The translations under genes and the position numbers were made by a program. Positions 59,901 to 64,000 of a stretch of 64,000 nt of DNA are shown here, piece after piece. The notes under the pieces were generated by a model that did not search any database, had not been told where the DNA came from, and saw only the letters and a program-made list of their open reading frames with translations. Position 1 is the first letter of the stretch. Every line of letters starts with the position of its first letter. The DNA comes from Aristolochia californica (Eukaryota > Streptophyta > Magnoliopsida > Piperales > Aristolochiaceae), in the NCBI GenBank assembly GCA_029961685.1, contig JARWKL010000004.1:26913610-26977609 (forward strand), in the 5' to 3' direction.

Positions 59901-62900
59901 TTCTATACAACACTCTAAAATTTTCATTTTTTTGTGAACTAATTGCCTTTATCTTCTTCTTTACAAGAGAATATGAATGTGAAAACTCATAGTTTAGATT
60001 TAAGAGAAAAGTGTACATCTAAAATGCAATGGAATTGCAGAAATATCGAGAGAGATAATTTGAAAAAGTTTCTTTAACTTTTAGGCATAGCAAACTCTTT
60101 TAGTTTTTATATAATAGGTTTTGCAATGATAGGAAAAATGGGAAGGCTGGGGAATTTTAACCGAGTGTTGACTCCCAATCCATGAGTCATTTCTTACAAA
60201 AACATAGCCCCTTATGCATGATTGACCGATAAATCACTTTACAAATCATCTATGATTATTAGGTCAGCTTTTTGTAAATGGGCAAAATAATGGCTTATTT
60301 GACTCGGGTAAATATCGAAGCCCATGTCCACTTGAGAATTTAATGAGCATTTGTTATTCACTATAAAAGGTTTGGATCCATAGGGCATTTGCATCTTTAA
60401 TATATTTCAAGCATGCATATCCATATTTAAAACATATTAGGATCAGTTACAAATCTCTTTCTTATCAAATTCCTTGCCATTGGGGCTGAAATAGTGGAAT
60501 TTCCCAAACTTGGGCAACAAAAGTTTTGTGTTCGTTTGTTGTGTGTGAATAAATTTTCTTTACTTACATTTCTTAATGTTTTAAATTTTTTCCATACAAA
60601 AACTCTAAAATTTTCATTTTGTTGTGATCTATTTCCATTTATCTTCTTGTTTACAAGAGAATCGGAAAGTGAAATTCAAAGTTTTGATTTAAGAAAAAAG
60701 TGTTCATCTAAAATAAAGTGGAAATGCACAAAATGTAGAGAGAGATTCGAAAAAGTCTTTGTAAATTTTTGGGATTGCAAACTCTTTTAGTTTTTATATA
60801 TTAGGTTTTGCAATAATCGGAAAATGGGGAGGCGGGGGATTTTTAACTGAGTGTTGACTCCCAATAAATATGTCATTTCTTACAAAACTTGACCCGTTAT
60901 GCATGATTGACCGATAAATCACTTTAAAAGTTTTCTATGATTGTTAGGTCAGCTTTTTGTAAATGGGCAAAAAATGGCTTCTTTGACTCGGGTAAATATC
61001 CCACTGCATGTTCACTTCAGAATTTAATGAGCACTTGTTGTTCGCCCTAAAAAGTTTGAATCCATAGGGAATTTTCACCTTTAACATTTTTTCAAGCATG
61101 CATATCCATATTTAAAACATGTTAAGATCAATAAGAAATCTCTTTCTTATCGAATTCCAAGCCATTATGGTTGAGCTAGTGGAATTTCCCAAACTTGGAC
61201 AACAAAGCTTTTGTGTTCGTTTGTGGTGTGTGAATAAATTTTCTTCACTTAAATTTTTTATAGTTTTTAATTTTTTCCATACATAAACTCTAAAATTTTC
61301 ATTTTGTTATGATCTATTTGCCTTTATCTTCTTGTTTACGACATAATCGAAAAGTGAAAACTCAAAGTTTTGATTTAAGAAAAAAATGTATATCTAAAAT
61401 TGAAAGGAAATGAAAAAATTTAGAGGGAGATAATTCCAAAAAGTCTTTGTAATTTTAATGGATTGGAGACTCTGTTAGTTTTTATTAATTAGGTTTAGCA
61501 ATGATCGGGAAAAGGGGGAGGTCGGGGATTTTTAACTGAGTGTTCACTCCCAATCCATAAGTCATTTCTTAGAAAAAAAATGTAGCCCATTACGCATGAT
61601 TGATTGATAAATCACTTCAAAAATGATCTGTGATTGGTTGATCAGACTTTTGTACAGGGGTAAAATAATGGCTTGTTCAACAAACCTATTTATGGTTGAG
61701 CTAGTGGAATTTCCCAAACTTGGACAACAAAACTTTTGTGTTCGTTTGTGTTGTGTGAATAAATTTTCTTCAGTTACATTTGTTATAGTTTTTAATTTTT
61801 TCCATACATAAACTCTAAAATTTTTCATTTTGTTATGATCTATTTGCCTTTATCTTCTTGTTTACGACAAAAACGGAAAGTGAAAACTCAATGTTTTGAT
61901 TTAAGAAAAAAATGTATATCTAAAATTGAAAGGAAATCCAAAAATTTAGAGGGAGATAATTCCAAAAAGTCTTTGTAATTTTAATGGATTGCAAACTCTG
62001 TTAGTTTTTATTAATTAGGTTTTGCAATGATCGGGAAATGGGTGACGCCGGGGATTTTTAACTGAGTGTTGACTCCAATCCATAAGTCATTTCTTACAAA
62101 AAAAATAGCCCATTACGCATGATTGATCGATAAATCACTTCAAAAATGATCTGTGAGGGGTAAAATAATGACATGTTCGACTTGGGTAAATATCCCATCG
62201 CACATTCGTTTGAGTATTTAATGAGCATTTGTTGTCCTCTTTAAAAGGTTTGGATCCGTAGGGCATTCTCATCTTTAACTTGTTTCAAGCTTGCATATCC
62301 ATATTTAAAACATGTTAGGATCAATTAGAAATCTCTTTCTCATCTAATTCCAAGCCATTAGGGTTGAAGTAATGGAATTCCCCAAACTTGGACAACAAAA
62401 CTTTTTTGTTCATTTGTGGTGTGTGAATAAATTTTCTTTACTTACATTTTTAATTGTTTTAAATGTTTTCCATACATAAACTCTAAAATTTTCATTTTGT
62501 TGGCTTTTATTTGCCTTTATCTTCTTCTTTACGAGAATATCGGAAAGCGAAAACTCAAAGTTTTGATTGAAGAAAAAAGTGTACATCTAAAATGGAAAGG
62601 AAATGCACAAATGTAGAGAGAGATAATTCCAAAAAGTCATTGTAACGTTTATGGATTGCAAACACTTTTAGCTTTTATTAATTAGGTTTTGCTATGTTAG
62701 GGAAAAGGGGGAGGCCGGGGATTTTAAACTGAGTCATTTCTTACAAAAACATAGCCAGCTATGCATCATTGACTGATAAATCACTTTACAAATCATTTGT
62801 AATTTTTAGGTCATATTTTTTTAAATAGGCAAAATAATGGCATGTCTGACTTGGTTAAATATCCCACCGCACATTCACTTGAGAATTTAATGAGTATTTT

Positions 62901-64000
62901 TTGTTCGATTTAAAAGGTTTGGATCCATAGGGCATTTGTATCTTTAACATGTTTCAAGCATGCCTTACCATAATTAAAACTTGAAAGGATCAATTAGAAA
63001 TCTCTTTCTTATAATATTCTAATCGTTTAGCGTTGAGCTAGTGGAATTTCCCAAACTTGGAGAAGAAAACTTTTGTGTTCGTTTGTGGTGCGCAAATAAA
63101 TTTTCTTTACTTACATTTGTTTTTGTTTTTAATTTTTTCCGTACAACACTCTAAAATTTTCATTTTGTTGTGAACTATTTGCCTTTATCTTCTTGTTTAG
63201 GAGAGAATATGAATGTGAAAACTCAAAGTTTAGATTTAAGAGAAAAGTGTACATCTAAAATTGAATGGAATTGCACAAATATAGAGAGAGATAATTTCAA
63301 AAAGTCTTTGTAACTTGTAGGAATAGCAAAATTTTTTAGTTTTTATATAATAGGTTTTGCAATGATAGGGAAAACTGGGAGGCATGGGATTTTTAACTGA
63401 GTGTTGACTCCCAATCCATAAGTCATTTCTTACAAAAACATAACCCCTTCTGCATGATTGACCGATAAATCACTTTACAAATCTTCTATGATTATTAGGT
63501 CAGCTTTTTGTAAATGGGCAAAATAATGGCTTGTTTGACTCGGGTAAATATCCCACCCCACGTTCACTTGAGTATTTAATGAGCATTTTTTATTCACTTT
63601 AAAAAGTTTCGATCCATAGGGCATTTGCATCTTTAATATGTTTCAAGCATGCATATCCATATTTAAAACATTTTAGGATCAGTAAGAAATCTCTTTCTTA
63701 TCAAATTCCTAGACATTAAGGTTCAAATAGTGGAATTTTCCAAACTTGGGCAACTAAACTTTTGTGTTCGTTTGTGGTGTGTGCATAAATTTTCTTTACA
63801 TACATTTCTTATTTTTTTTTAATTTTTTCCTTACAAAAACTCTAAAATTTTCATTTTGTTGTGATCTATTTGCCTTTATCTTCTTGTTTACAAGAGAATC
63901 GGAAAGTGAAACTCGAAGTTTTGTTTTAAGAAAAACGTGTTCATCTAAAATGGAGTGGAAATGCACAAATGTAGAGAGTGATAATTCGAAAAAGTCTTTG
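57000..64000 (-). repeat. Four-monomer higher-order repeat, period about 2.73 kb
   Basis: Monomer types by private variants, in plus-strand order. A: 'agcgttgagctagtgg' at about 57,057, 59,793 and 63,030. B: 'ggttgaaatagtgg' with 'cttgggcaac' at about 57,745, 60,482 and 63,718. C: 'ttatggttgagctagtgg' at about 58,430 and 61,165, with a partial extra copy at 61,690. D: 'ggttgaagtagtgg' at about 59,120 and 62,360. Types also agree elsewhere: both full B units read 'ttaaaagttttctatgattg', C units read 'tgtatatctaaaattgaaagg', and A units read 'ataataggtt'. The second repeat is about 500 bp longer because of the extra partial C. Confidence 0.8.

Larger units (their letters stand above)
52551..64000 (-). 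repeat. Satellite array, segment 7 (S2, reversed, with higher-order repeat)
   Basis: Landmarks at about 53,186, 53,860, 54,460, 55,380, 56,057, 56,710, 57,377, 58,065, 58,754, 59,446, 60,112, 60,800, 61,488, 62,018, 62,682 and 63,350. The array continues past the window edge. Irregular units: a deletion near 54,343-54,400, a short duplicated piece at 54,865-55,300, and a partial extra unit at about 61,680-62,160. From about 57.0 kb the monomers follow a repeating order of four types. Confidence 0.95.

Noticed and set aside
34158..64000. CENP-B-box-like motif in the satellite
   Set aside because: I looked for a motif resembling the CENP-B box pattern and found no convincing conserved match in the monomer.

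Overview
The window looks like repeat-dense heterochromatin from a flowering plant. It is AT-rich and contains plant-type Copia, Gypsy, TRIM, PIF/Harbinger and hAT transposable elements, with LTR elements primed by initiator tRNA-Met (TGGTATCAGAGC-type sites). I cannot name the species. I found no intact host gene and no tRNA, rRNA or CRISPR. Every coding segment I recognise is a fragment of a transposable element.

The backbone is a tandem satellite with a monomer of about 680-690 bp, seen about 67 times by one landmark (a C-rich block followed by an AT-rich 'taatatataaaaact' stretch). From 1 to about 34,157 it runs in one orientation. From about 34,158 to 64,000 every monomer is reversed, so the window spans an inversion junction. 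Two subfamilies can be told apart by three diagnostic sites. S1 fills most of the left array. S2 fills a block at 20.2-22.4 kb, the stretch next to the inversion (33.3-34.16 kb) and the whole reversed array. A four-monomer higher-order repeat of about 2.73 kb is visible near the right edge (57-64 kb).

The left array is broken by insertions. At 5,236-15,370 there is a nest: a remnant of non-autonomous LTR element A; a PIF/Harbinger element inside it with a perfect empty site in the other copy of A; a hAT element with a perfect 8-bp target duplication inside the PIF; then an antisense Copia pol/gag relic that itself holds a young complete non-autonomous LTR element (B). At 24,109-28,510 lies the second, full-length copy of element A. 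Its 3' LTR is split by a tandem TRIM array with six miniature LTRs. Both copies of A sit at the same satellite position with the same flanking monomer variants, so they derive from one insertion followed by segmental duplication. At 30,792-31,452 and 51,870-52,550 are two solo LTRs of one family, each with a perfect 5-bp target duplication. At 31,863-33,331 a TRIM LTR is joined to a Gypsy 5' LTR end and gag fragment.

The story is structural rather than metabolic: an old, homogenising satellite that has undergone inversion, block duplication, local truncations and several rounds of nested insertion.
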